DNA from: Acidobacteriota bacterium
GTDB lineage: Bacteria; Acidobacteriota; Aminicenantia; UBA2199
Assembly (NCBI GenBank): GCA_021817755.1
Contig: JAKAGC010000217.1
Span: 1-6,752 of the forward strand
DNA length: 6,752 bases
Direction: 5' to 3'
Shown: piece by piece, positions 1-6,668 of the stretch
Numbering within the stretch: the first letter of the stretch is position 1
Layout: each line of letters begins with the position of its first letter
Program-made: the position numbers and the translations under genes
Notes under the pieces: model-generated
What the model was told of the DNA's origin: nothing
Databases searched by the model: none
What the model saw: the letters and a program-made list of their open reading frames with translations, nothing else

Positions 1-1
1 A

Positions 2-1162
2 CGGTATGAAGGGATACTTTTATTCTTATCGGGAATATTTATGTTTTTTAAGTCCAAGAAACGCTACATTGTTATGTTGGTAGCACTGGGAGTACTGAGT
101 TTTTTATTGCTCTTGTTTTTCTATCTGTTTTCGCCACGAATTTTTGCATTATGGACAGATATAATCGTGGCTCAAAAAACATATCTTTTTGTTTTTCTTC
201 ATCCGGTACGATTTTTCCATGTGATTTATGCGAATCTCTTTTTTTTCTTTCCTTCAACGCTTCCGTTTTCCCTGAAAATGCTTCTCTCTATTATATTGCT
301 GGGTCTAGGGGGGTATGGATTTTATACTTTATTTAAAATTCAAAAACGGTTTGCTTTATCGCTTGGGATTTACGGATTGATCTTCTTTATTGCAAAAGGA
401 TATGTGAATGCAGGAGATCCGGAGCGGGAATTCCGGCGTATTGCATCTGGCTTGTGGATTTTTTATATTGTTGCTTTTTTGGGGAGTGTATTTCTTTTTA
501 AAAAATATAAAAAAAAGGCAGCAATTGCTGCTTCGATTATATCTATTGCTCTGATTGTTCCATGGCTTAAAATGGTAACGGATGCACGACCATACCTTAT
601 ATTACCTGTAATTCTTATTGCGGTAATTTTGGTTATTTTTAAGCTGACTACTTCAAACAGAATTCGTTTTGCGTTTGGGGTTATATCGGTGTTATTAATC
701 TGGGTTGTATATCCACGGGCTTATATTGGTTCGGAAGCATATGCGGTTTCCTATGCACGAAAATCGGCTTTTGTCTCAGCACAATGGCTTAATACGGCGC
801 CTTTAAAGAAAAATGGGGTTGTACTTTCTTACACGGATAATACGATTCTTTATTATTATCTGGATAAACCGAGGATTTTGGGATTGAATATTCAAATTAT
901 CCAATTTACAGTTCCTATGGGATACACGGGTGGGCAAGATAAAAATAAATTCAAGGAATATTTTTTTAGAGAAGCAAAAAAACAAAAAGTGGATTACATT
1001 ATCTTCGATCATTATTTGGTAGAACAACCGGAATTTCTGGGAGTAAACGAAGTGTATGCAATGTTAATAGATACTCAATTCGATACACACTATTTTAGTA
1101 CTCGAAGAGACCTTTACTATAAAGGTATCAATGTTTGTACGATTTTAAAATTAGCTGATTAA
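2..1162 (+). CDS. GT-C fold membrane glycosyltransferase, family 39-like, 5'-truncated by window edge
   Basis: Likely an integral-membrane glycosyltransferase of the ArnT/PMT (GT39) type, which transfers a sugar from a polyprenyl-phosphate donor on the outer face of the inner membrane. The frame is open to the left edge: the codons before the first ATG (position 41) read RYEGILLFLSGIF, matching the conserved R-x-E-G-hydrophobic segment found inside such enzymes, so ATG 41 is not the real start and the gene begins outside the window. About eight hydrophobic segments follow (counting from ATG 41, roughly residues 9-30, 77-98, 104-122, 134-153, 159-175, 184-201, 208-225), then a soluble C-terminal domain from about residue 230. 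That domain has the usual family look: SAQWLNTAPLKKNGVVLSY, then YYYLDKPR, and later DYIIFDHYL. The catalytic acidic loop near the N-terminus is not visible, so donor and acceptor are unknown. The stop lies 6 bp before the flippase gene. Family call fairly secure; substrate not determinable. Confidence 0.75.
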   Translation, partial: RYEGILLFLSGIFMFFKSKKRYIVMLVALGVLSFLLLLFFYLFSPRIFALWTDIIVAQKTYLFVFLHPVRFFHVIYANLFFFFPSTLPFSLKMLLSIILLGLGGYGFYTLFKIQKRFALSLGIYGLIFFIAKGYVNAGDPEREFRRIASGLWIFYIVAFLGSVFLFKKYKKKAAIAASIISIALIVPWLKMVTDARPYLILPVILIAVILVIFKLTTSNRIRFAFGVISVLLIWVVYPRAYIGSEAYAVSYARKSAFVSAQWLNTAPLKKNGVVLSYTDNTILYYYLDKPRILGLNIQIIQFTVPMGYTGGQDKNKFKEYFFREAKKQKVDYIIFDHYLVEQPEFLGVNEVYAMLIDTQFDTHYFSTRRDLYYKGINVCTILKLAD

Positions 1163-1168
1163 AAAATC

Positions 1169-2392
1169 ATGATGGGACGAATTCTTAAAACTTCTTTTTT
1201 TTCTGTGGGGTCAAGGGGGTTTATGTCAGCTACTACCTTGATTCTTACTTATGCTATTTCTCATGGGTTGGGAGTGGAGCGATTGGGAGTCTTTTCGCTG
1301 ACATTTTTTTATTATTATTTATTTGCTTTTTTGACTTCTTTCGAGCTAACGTTATATCTGGGGCGAGAATCGGCTCATAAACGAGATAAAGAGCATGAAA
1401 TAAAAAAATTAGTTGAAGAATCGGCTGCATCTTTTTTTATGGGATTGGGTATTAGTATTTTTATATTGGTATATCTTATATTTTTTCATAAACCTTTTGA
1501 TACCTCTCTAATTATCGTAACTGGGGTTTCGGGAATTATTCTTGGTATCGAGAAGAACCAGGGTGGATTTCTATTGGGAAGAGAGGAGATGCATATCGAG
1601 TTTATTGCTCAACTTATATCCTTCATAATTGTTAATATTCCGGTATTGATGCTTGTCATAAGTCTGGATCTTGTGGGGATTTACCTTCTTCGGATTGCTG
1701 CCTCTTTATTATCGATTGTTATTCGTTGGTTTTTCTCGGGTATGCGGGGACAGGTTGCTTTTAGATCGCTACGTATTCGATTCCACAATGCAAAGGAAAT
1801 ATTATATTTCTCAGTATCAGGCCTTTGTTATTTTATCCAGTATCATATTGATATTTTTATTCTGTCATTCTTTGTTACTGTAGACCGAGAAGGTGCTTAT
1901 TTTACTGCATTAAGAGTATTTTCTGCATTATGTATGCTGCCTGAAGTGACATCATTTGCATTAACACCTTATATTTCCCGAGTTTATAGGCAGAAAGAGA
2001 CGGGGGAATTTTCCAATTTCAAGGAGTTTTACCGGAAATTGATGCTTGGGGGAATAATTCTGGGATTTTTGTTTTCGGGAAGCCTTTTTCTAATGAGACA
2101 TTGGGCGGCTTATTTTTTTACCAGAGAAGCTACATCTGAAGTGGCTCGATTTATGGGATATTTTTCAATATTGTTATTTTTTCGCTTCGTATCTTATTAC
2201 ACGGGGACTTTATTGAGTGCAACGCGATTTCAAAATATTCGTTTCTATATCATGATCGTTTCTTCTATTTTGATGGTAGGGATGGGGTTTTTAATGGCTG
2301 GTAAATTCAATGAAATGGGAATTCTTTATACACGGGCTGTAATGGAAGTTGGTATATTTATTGCCTATTTTTTAGCGATGCGAAAGTTATAA
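1169..2392 (+). CDS. Wzx-type polysaccharide flippase (MOP superfamily)
   Basis: Probable flippase moving polyprenyl-diphosphate-linked oligosaccharide from the inner to the outer leaflet of the cytoplasmic membrane. The 407-residue protein is almost wholly hydrophobic with about 12 predictable membrane segments, at the short end for Wzx proteins. The N-terminus (SRGFMSATTLILTYAIS, then GVERLGVFSLTFF at about 35-47) matches the typical opening of this family, and the second half restarts with the usual pattern: KEILYFSVSGLCYFIQYHID (209-228), then GAYFTALRVFSAL and LTPYISRVYRQ (265-275). Two adjacent ATGs (1169 and 1172) are possible starts; neither has a clear Shine-Dalgarno sequence. It begins 6 bp after the GT-C gene, so the two are probably co-transcribed and translationally coupled. 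The reading frame ends with tandem TAA TAA stops. The substrate cannot be read from sequence. Alternative: another MOP exporter such as a teichuronic- or lipid-type exporter, but the locus favours Wzx. Confidence 0.88.
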   Translation: MMGRILKTSFFSVGSRGFMSATTLILTYAISHGLGVERLGVFSLTFFYYYLFAFLTSFELTLYLGRESAHKRDKEHEIKKLVEESAASFFMGLGISIFILVYLIFFHKPFDTSLIIVTGVSGIILGIEKNQGGFLLGREEMHIEFIAQLISFIIVNIPVLMLVISLDLVGIYLLRIAASLLSIVIRWFFSGMRGQVAFRSLRIRFHNAKEILYFSVSGLCYFIQYHIDIFILSFFVTVDREGAYFTALRVFSALCMLPEVTSFALTPYISRVYRQKETGEFSNFKEFYRKLMLGGIILGFLFSGSLFLMRHWAAYFFTREATSEVARFMGYFSILLFFRFVSYYTGTLLSATRFQNIRFYIMIVSSILMVGMGFLMAGKFNEMGILYTRAVMEVGIFIAYFLAMRKL

Positions 2393-2532
2393 TAACGACC
2401 TCTTTCATTTTGTTTTGAATTATCTAATTAAAATACTGGGATCATTGAATCCATTTTTGGGAAGCTGGGGGAGATTTAAATAAATGATGGGGTGTAAAAA
2501 TTCTTATACGCTATGATAATGGACTTGAGATA

Positions 2533-2549
2533 TGGTATAATACTATAGA
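2533..2549 (+). promoter_or_regulatory. Extended -10 promoter abutting the transferase start codon
   Basis: TGGTATAAT at 2533-2541 is a perfect extended -10 element (TGn followed by TATAAT at 2536-2541). A 17-bp spacer upstream lies ATGATA (2513-2518), matching the -35 consensus TTGACA at four of six positions. The usual start about seven bases beyond the -10 falls at 2548-2549, the A of the ATG of the sugar transferase gene, so a transcript from here would be leaderless or nearly so. It lies in the only sizeable intergenic gap of the window, which supports a second transcription unit covering the transferase, polymerase and hydrolase genes. In such AT-rich DNA TATAAT-like strings arise by chance, but the TG extension, spacing and location together are convincing. 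Transcription from it is inferred. Confidence 0.6.
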
Positions 2550-3949
2550 TGAAACGAGTTATATCATTTTTGGCAATATTGCTGGCGGATGTTGTTTCGC
2601 TAATACTGGCGTTCTATGCTGCATATTTTCTCAGAATCAAAATCGTCCAAACCCTTTTTAATGTTTCAAATCCGTGGTTCTTTCCAATAGAGCATTTTTA
2701 CAGTATGTATTATCTATTGTTCGTATTCATCCTGATTTTTTATTATGAAAAGCTCTATTCGCGGCGGTATGATTTTATCGAGGAGTGCCTGTACATTGCA
2801 CGGGGTCTTTTTATTTCAGTAATATTAATTGCTGTTATTGTATATTTAAGCCGTTCTTTTGAAAGTTTTACCCGTACATTACCTATATTAATGATGTTCA
2901 CAGGAATGATTATTGTTCCTGTCGTTCGATTGGGTGTAAAGAAAATATTGAAACTTTCGGGTGTTTATTTAAAGAATGTTGCACTGGTGGGATTAAAAGA
3001 TGAGAATGAACGGGTAATTCCAATCCTGGAAAAAATGAAACGTTCGGGGCATCGGTTTATTAGAGTATTAAATCTTGAACCTACTGATGAAAACGAAAGA
3101 GGAACGGGATTAACTGAAGAGCAACGGGGATTTGTAAGAGATATCGATGTACTGCTTATCGTTTCACGAGGATTGGATAACAACCGGTTAAATGGTTTAA
3201 TAAACTTTTGGGAGAGTCATGTTAAAGAGATAAAAATTGTATCTGATCTGGGGTTTTTAAAAACCATCGGGGTGAGAACAGAGTATCTTGAAGAGTTACT
3301 GGTTATGCGAATGGAGAATAAATTAATTTCTCCAATGGCGCGTTTTTTTAAACGGGTATTCGATTTATTGGTGAGTTTACCATCGATCATTATATTTTTA
3401 CCATTTTTTCTAATAATTGCAATATTGATTAAATTGAATTCGCCAGGGCCTGTTTTTTTTATGCAGGAGCGGTTTGGGCGTTCGGGGAAACGCTTTAATA
3501 TGTTGAAATTTAGAACAATGTCAATCCGAGGGGATGCTCAATTGGATGAGTACTTAAAAAAGCATCCTGAGAGAAGACAGGAATGGGATACATTTAAAAA
3601 ACTAAAATCACATGACCCGAGAGTGACGGGAGTGGGGAAATTTTTACGGCGTTTCAGTATCGATGAATTTCCGCAGATATTTAATGTACTAATGGGTGAT
3701 ATGAGCATTGTTGGGCCGCGCCCTTATATGGTAAGAGAAAAAGAAGAGATTGAGAAATCGGCGGCGATTATTTTCAGGGTTAAATCGGGTTTAACGGGTT
3801 TGTGGCAGATTAAGGGGAGGAATGATCTGGATTTCAGTGCAAGATTGAAATTGGATGAATTTTATGTTCGAAATTGGTCGTTTCTTCTTGATATCACTAT
3901 TATTCTAAAGACTTTCGGAGTTGTACTAAAAGGGAAAGGCGCTTATTAA
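2549..3949 (+). CDS. WbaP-like polyprenyl-phosphate sugar-1-phosphate transferase (initiating enzyme)
   Basis: Starts repeat-unit synthesis by moving a sugar-1-phosphate from a nucleotide sugar to polyprenyl phosphate at the cytoplasmic side of the inner membrane. The 466 residues divide into an N-terminal region with four to five membrane segments (6-28, 50-66, 84-100, 110-127), a Rossmann-like central domain starting at LKNVALVGL (141-149), and a C-terminal catalytic domain from KRVFDLL (268-274). Catalytic-domain motifs are all present: the membrane re-entrant helix 274-297, SPGPVFFMQERFG (298-310), KFRTM (320-324), the acidic pair D372-E373 in SIDEFPQ, GDMSIVGPRPYM (383-394) and GLTGLWQIKGR (414-424). 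The stretch DEYLKKHPERRQEW (333-346) followed by KLKSHDPRVTGVG is characteristic of the WbaP branch, which uses UDP-galactose or UDP-glucose, though this does not fix the sugar here. An in-frame TAG directly precedes the ATG, so the start cannot lie upstream. The stop abuts the next ATG (TAAATG). Confidence 0.95.
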   Translation: MKRVISFLAILLADVVSLILAFYAAYFLRIKIVQTLFNVSNPWFFPIEHFYSMYYLLFVFILIFYYEKLYSRRYDFIEECLYIARGLFISVILIAVIVYLSRSFESFTRTLPILMMFTGMIIVPVVRLGVKKILKLSGVYLKNVALVGLKDENERVIPILEKMKRSGHRFIRVLNLEPTDENERGTGLTEEQRGFVRDIDVLLIVSRGLDNNRLNGLINFWESHVKEIKIVSDLGFLKTIGVRTEYLEELLVMRMENKLISPMARFFKRVFDLLVSLPSIIIFLPFFLIIAILIKLNSPGPVFFMQERFGRSGKRFNMLKFRTMSIRGDAQLDEYLKKHPERRQEWDTFKKLKSHDPRVTGVGKFLRRFSIDEFPQIFNVLMGDMSIVGPRPYMVREKEEIEKSAAIIFRVKSGLTGLWQIKGRNDLDFSARLKLDEFYVRNWSFLLDITIILKTFGVVLKGKGAY

Positions 3950-5908
3950 ATGATTTTATATTATTTTCTTTCGGGTGTAGTATTTCTTCTTGGTATTATA
4001 AAAATTATGTTTGATCTTCAATTCCCGGTACTACTGGGGGGATTCTTTGCATTGGGCATAGGAGTGGTTCTATTAGGAAGGGGTCGTTTTTCACTTTATA
4101 TTTTTGTTTTTTTACTTCCATTTATTAATTCAATTCCTGCTCTGGTGGGAGGTTTACACCCTTCGAATTATTATTTAGTGCCTTTATTTTTGCTAAGTGG
4201 GATGATTCTTGCTTCAATGGTACGGGATTTAATCAGAAAAGATAAAATTGTTTTTGAGGATTTTGGAGTTGATCAGGGATTTTTTTATTATCGAATTTTT
4301 CTTGTTTTTCTTTTTGTATCTGCATTATTCTTATTTCTGAGATGGTCAAATATTACATTGGGATATTCACCTGCATTCGGAGGCGATACTCCGGCTGCTC
4401 CTCCAATTCCTCGCCTAACTCCAGAAGGGCATCTGGCATGGCATGAGCAGCGAATATCTTTTGCTTTAATATTTCCAATTGTTACTCTTTTTATTTATTT
4501 TATTGCTCCGTACATTTATGGTTATATTAAACGGATGAAAGGGGATGAGTCGTCTGTATTTAATTGGTTATCTTACGGTTTTTATATTTCGGTTTTTATT
4601 GGTATTATTCAGAAAATAACGGGACAGTCGTTTCTTTCGGATAGGATTGGAAAAAACTTAAAACAATTTAATGGGGGATTTTCTGATTTTAATGCGTTTG
4701 GTGTTTTTTCGGGGATCATGTTTCTATGGGCTACGTATGAGTTAAAACGAAAAAATATTGTGGGGTATTTTACGCTTGGGATATCACTTGTAGGGTCGAT
4801 TCTTTCCGGGTCCCGTACTTCCTTTGTATTTATTATAGCAGGCATTGCTCATATTTTATATGATACTTTTAAAGACAGGGGAAAATATAAAAAATTAATT
4901 GCTGTGGCCCTGATAGGAATAGTGGTTATTACGATTATCACTGTGGGGGGAACGTTGAAAAAAAGGTTAATGGGGGCTGATTGGGATAAAAAAGATACAC
5001 TATTTGATAAATTGGATGCTGTAGTAAATGGCCGCCTAAAAATGGGGGCGTTCTCTTTGAAAATAATTCGTGATTATGCACTGATCGGATTGGGAACTGG
5101 GAATTATACGTTCTATCTGGGATACCGGCAATATTCTGAGGCGCTTAGAACACAGAAACCTTACCTTTATGATCTTCCATTAAATCAGTATATGTGGGTG
5201 TTGGTTGAAAATGGAATATTTGCTTTTCTATTTTTTACTGGATTTATGCTACTGCTTTATCGCCGGAGTAGTAAGAAATTATTGACTGGGACTTTGTTGG
5301 TGGTTTTATTATTTAATAATTTTTTCTGGTTTCCTGAGGCTTATTTATTATTCTGGATATTGGTTGCCTTTACATATAACCCAAATGCGGGAGCATTTAA
5401 ATTCAAACGGGTCAAATCAAAAACTTTTAAAAGATGGATTATACCGGCTTCTTTGGGTGTATTTATGTTAGTCAATATTCTTTCTATTTCTTCACTACAT
5501 CCCGCGACCTGGGCAAGAAAAACAGGAACACTATATTATTATGGGCTATCTTATCCTGAAATGAACAATAAAGGAAGGGCATTTCGTTGGACGGGTGAAC
5601 GGGCGGGATACTATTTAACATTAAACCGGAAAGGAAAATCACCTCGTTATGTTATTTCTAGTGGTATCCCAGTAAACACTTTGACTTCAGAAAAACAGAG
5701 TGTAAGGATTTACTGGAAAAGAAAATTGATTAAAGAAGAAATTTTTTCGAGTGAAGATGCTTCTTTTTTCTTTTCAATGCGAGCTAAACCGTTTGAACAG
5801 GGATTTCTTGAATTTGTGGTTTCGCCTGTATATAATAAGGCTAAAATGAAATTGGGAAAGGATAAACGGAATCTGGGTGTAAAAGTTGAAATTAATGAAT
5901 ATTATTAG
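3950..5908 (+). CDS. Wzy/WaaL-family O-antigen polymerase or ligase with extra C-terminal domain
   Basis: A 652-residue multi-membrane protein of the O-antigen ligase/polymerase family (Wzy_C type), acting at the periplasmic face on lipid-linked glycan. Support: about a dozen hydrophobic segments up to residue 476; SGSRTSF (286-292), whose Arg289 matches the conserved arginine of the family; then a large external loop (about 335-410) with GLGTGNYTFYL (380-390) and PLNQYMWVLVENG (410-422), the family's second signature. In ligases that signature begins with an essential His followed by N/S/Q, nine residues and Gly; here the His position is Leu411, which argues for polymerase or a divergent ligase. 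A Pro-rich loop lies at about 138-160. After a last membrane helix (495-512) comes a basic, probably periplasmic, beta-rich domain (515-652) with FRWTGERAGYYL (545-556). Start ATG directly follows the previous stop, with GGGAAAGG about 10 bases upstream as a weak ribosome site. Polymerase versus ligase remains open. Confidence 0.85.
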   Translation: MILYYFLSGVVFLLGIIKIMFDLQFPVLLGGFFALGIGVVLLGRGRFSLYIFVFLLPFINSIPALVGGLHPSNYYLVPLFLLSGMILASMVRDLIRKDKIVFEDFGVDQGFFYYRIFLVFLFVSALFLFLRWSNITLGYSPAFGGDTPAAPPIPRLTPEGHLAWHEQRISFALIFPIVTLFIYFIAPYIYGYIKRMKGDESSVFNWLSYGFYISVFIGIIQKITGQSFLSDRIGKNLKQFNGGFSDFNAFGVFSGIMFLWATYELKRKNIVGYFTLGISLVGSILSGSRTSFVFIIAGIAHILYDTFKDRGKYKKLIAVALIGIVVITIITVGGTLKKRLMGADWDKKDTLFDKLDAVVNGRLKMGAFSLKIIRDYALIGLGTGNYTFYLGYRQYSEALRTQKPYLYDLPLNQYMWVLVENGIFAFLFFTGFMLLLYRRSSKKLLTGTLLVVLLFNNFFWFPEAYLLFWILVAFTYNPNAGAFKFKRVKSKTFKRWIIPASLGVFMLVNILSISSLHPATWARKTGTLYYYGLSYPEMNNKGRAFRWTGERAGYYLTLNRKGKSPRYVISSGIPVNTLTSEKQSVRIYWKRKLIKEEIFSSEDASFFFSMRAKPFEQGFLEFVVSPVYNKAKMKLGKDKRNLGVKVEINEYY

Positions 5909-6653
5909 TATGATTATAACGGGTTTTATTTTGCCATATCTTTTAATGGGAGGTGGTAGGATGAATATAAATGCACAAGAAAATCAATTACCTCAAACTG
6001 AGGGTATATATAAATTGGAATGGACATTACAGGATGGAACACCGATTCGCTATACGCTTTCCATCCCAAAGGGAATTTCATCTTCGAAATCTGTAGGGTT
6101 GGTACTGGCTCTCCATTTTGGAGGTACTGTCACACCGTGGTATAGCCACCGTTTTCTTAACTTGCTGATTGAACCTGCTTTAAGGGAACTTGATGCGATT
6201 ATTCTTGCTCCGGATTGTCCAGGAAAGGGATGGGATAATTTTTTTTCGGGAGCGGCTGCAATGGAGTTGCTTGAATATATTAAAGGGAAATATTCTGTAG
6301 ATCCGAAGCATATAATTGTTACAGGATTCAGCCTGGGAGGAATGGGAACCTGGTACATGGCAGCAAAATACCCTCATGTTTTTGCAGCAGCTATTCCTAT
6401 TTCGGGAACTCCGACTGCAAATGTTGTAGATGCAATGGGGAGTATCCCTTTGTATGTGATTCATAGTAATGGAGATGAGATTTTTCCAATAAAACCGCTT
6501 GAGGAAATAATAAATAAGTTGAGAAAGAGGGGATGTTCTATTGAAATGGTGATATTAGACGGAATCAGCCATTATCATACGGGTAGATTTATAGAACCTC
6601 TCCACAATGCTATCCCGTGGATAAAAAAGATTTTTAAAAATCAAAATAATTAA
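5886..6653 (+). CDS. Alpha/beta-hydrolase (esterase/peptidase-like), probably exported
   Basis: Serine hydrolase resembling the predicted esterase/prolyl-oligopeptidase-like group. In the 255-residue form the nucleophile elbow is GFSLGGMGTW (147-156, Ser149), the likely acid is Asp197 in HSNGDEIFP, and the likely His is 229 in GISHYHTG (His231 is a second candidate). LHFGG (76-80) fits the oxyanion loop and LAPDCPGKGW (107-116) is typical of the family. The start is uncertain: TTG 5886 (weak GGGTG site, Lys2 before a hydrophobic run at about 5-21), ATG 5895, ATG 5910, or ATG 5961 with a perfect GGAGGTG five bases upstream. The first three give a signal-peptide-like N-terminus with a possible cut after INA (about residue 30); the last gives a cytoplasmic 230-residue protein. 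I chose the longest because the preceding hydrophobic stretch looks real. It overlaps the polymerase gene by 23 bases. The substrate is unknown; glycan de-acylation is a contextual guess. Confidence 0.85.
   Translation: MKLMNIISMIITGFILPYLLMGGGRMNINAQENQLPQTEGIYKLEWTLQDGTPIRYTLSIPKGISSSKSVGLVLALHFGGTVTPWYSHRFLNLLIEPALRELDAIILAPDCPGKGWDNFFSGAAAMELLEYIKGKYSVDPKHIIVTGFSLGGMGTWYMAAKYPHVFAAAIPISGTPTANVVDAMGSIPLYVIHSNGDEIFPIKPLEEIINKLRKRGCSIEMVILDGISHYHTGRFIEPLHNAIPWIKKIFKNQNN
5949..5955 (+). promoter_or_regulatory. Strong Shine-Dalgarno sequence inside hydrolase reading frame
   Basis: GGAGGTG is a full seven-base match to the anti-Shine-Dalgarno end of 16S rRNA and sits five bases before the in-frame ATG at 5961. 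It is the best ribosome site in the window. It could set the real start of the hydrolase or give a second, shorter, cytoplasmic product. It also encodes Gly-Gly within MGGGRM, so a chance origin is possible. Confidence 0.5.
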
Positions 6654-6668
6654 AAAGGTTCTTGGGTA

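Noticed and set aside
239..246. Eight-T run in the GT-C gene, and another at 3453-3460 in the transferase gene, as candidate phase-variation tracts.
   Set aside because: Such runs are frequent by chance in this AT-rich, hydrophobic-coding DNA, and both frames are intact.
803..1027. Minus-strand open frame of 74 codons opposite the GT-C gene; similar antisense frames opposite the flippase, transferase, polymerase and hydrolase genes.
   Set aside because: These are shadow frames of well-supported plus-strand genes, with no ribosome site, no domain-like pattern and no room for a separate gene.
1671..1883. Overlapping 70-codon plus-strand frame inside the flippase gene.
   Set aside because: It lies in a different frame of a gene with clear family features throughout and has no supporting start signal.
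2439..2458. Possible terminator: GGAT, six-base loop, ATCC, then ATTTTT after the flippase gene.
   Set aside because: The stem is only four base pairs and the T run is five, which is too weak to call in AT-rich DNA.
2763..2771. GGCGGTATG resembles the ops/JUMPstart element of enterobacterial polysaccharide operons.
   Set aside because: It lies inside the transferase coding sequence (Arg-Arg-Tyr codons), matches only the first seven bases of the core and is not in a leader region.
6629..6642. Perfect palindrome GATTTTTAAAAATC near the end of the hydrolase gene, as an operator or terminator.
   Set aside because: It is a low-complexity A/T palindrome within the coding sequence, with no G/C stem and no following T run of use to a terminator.
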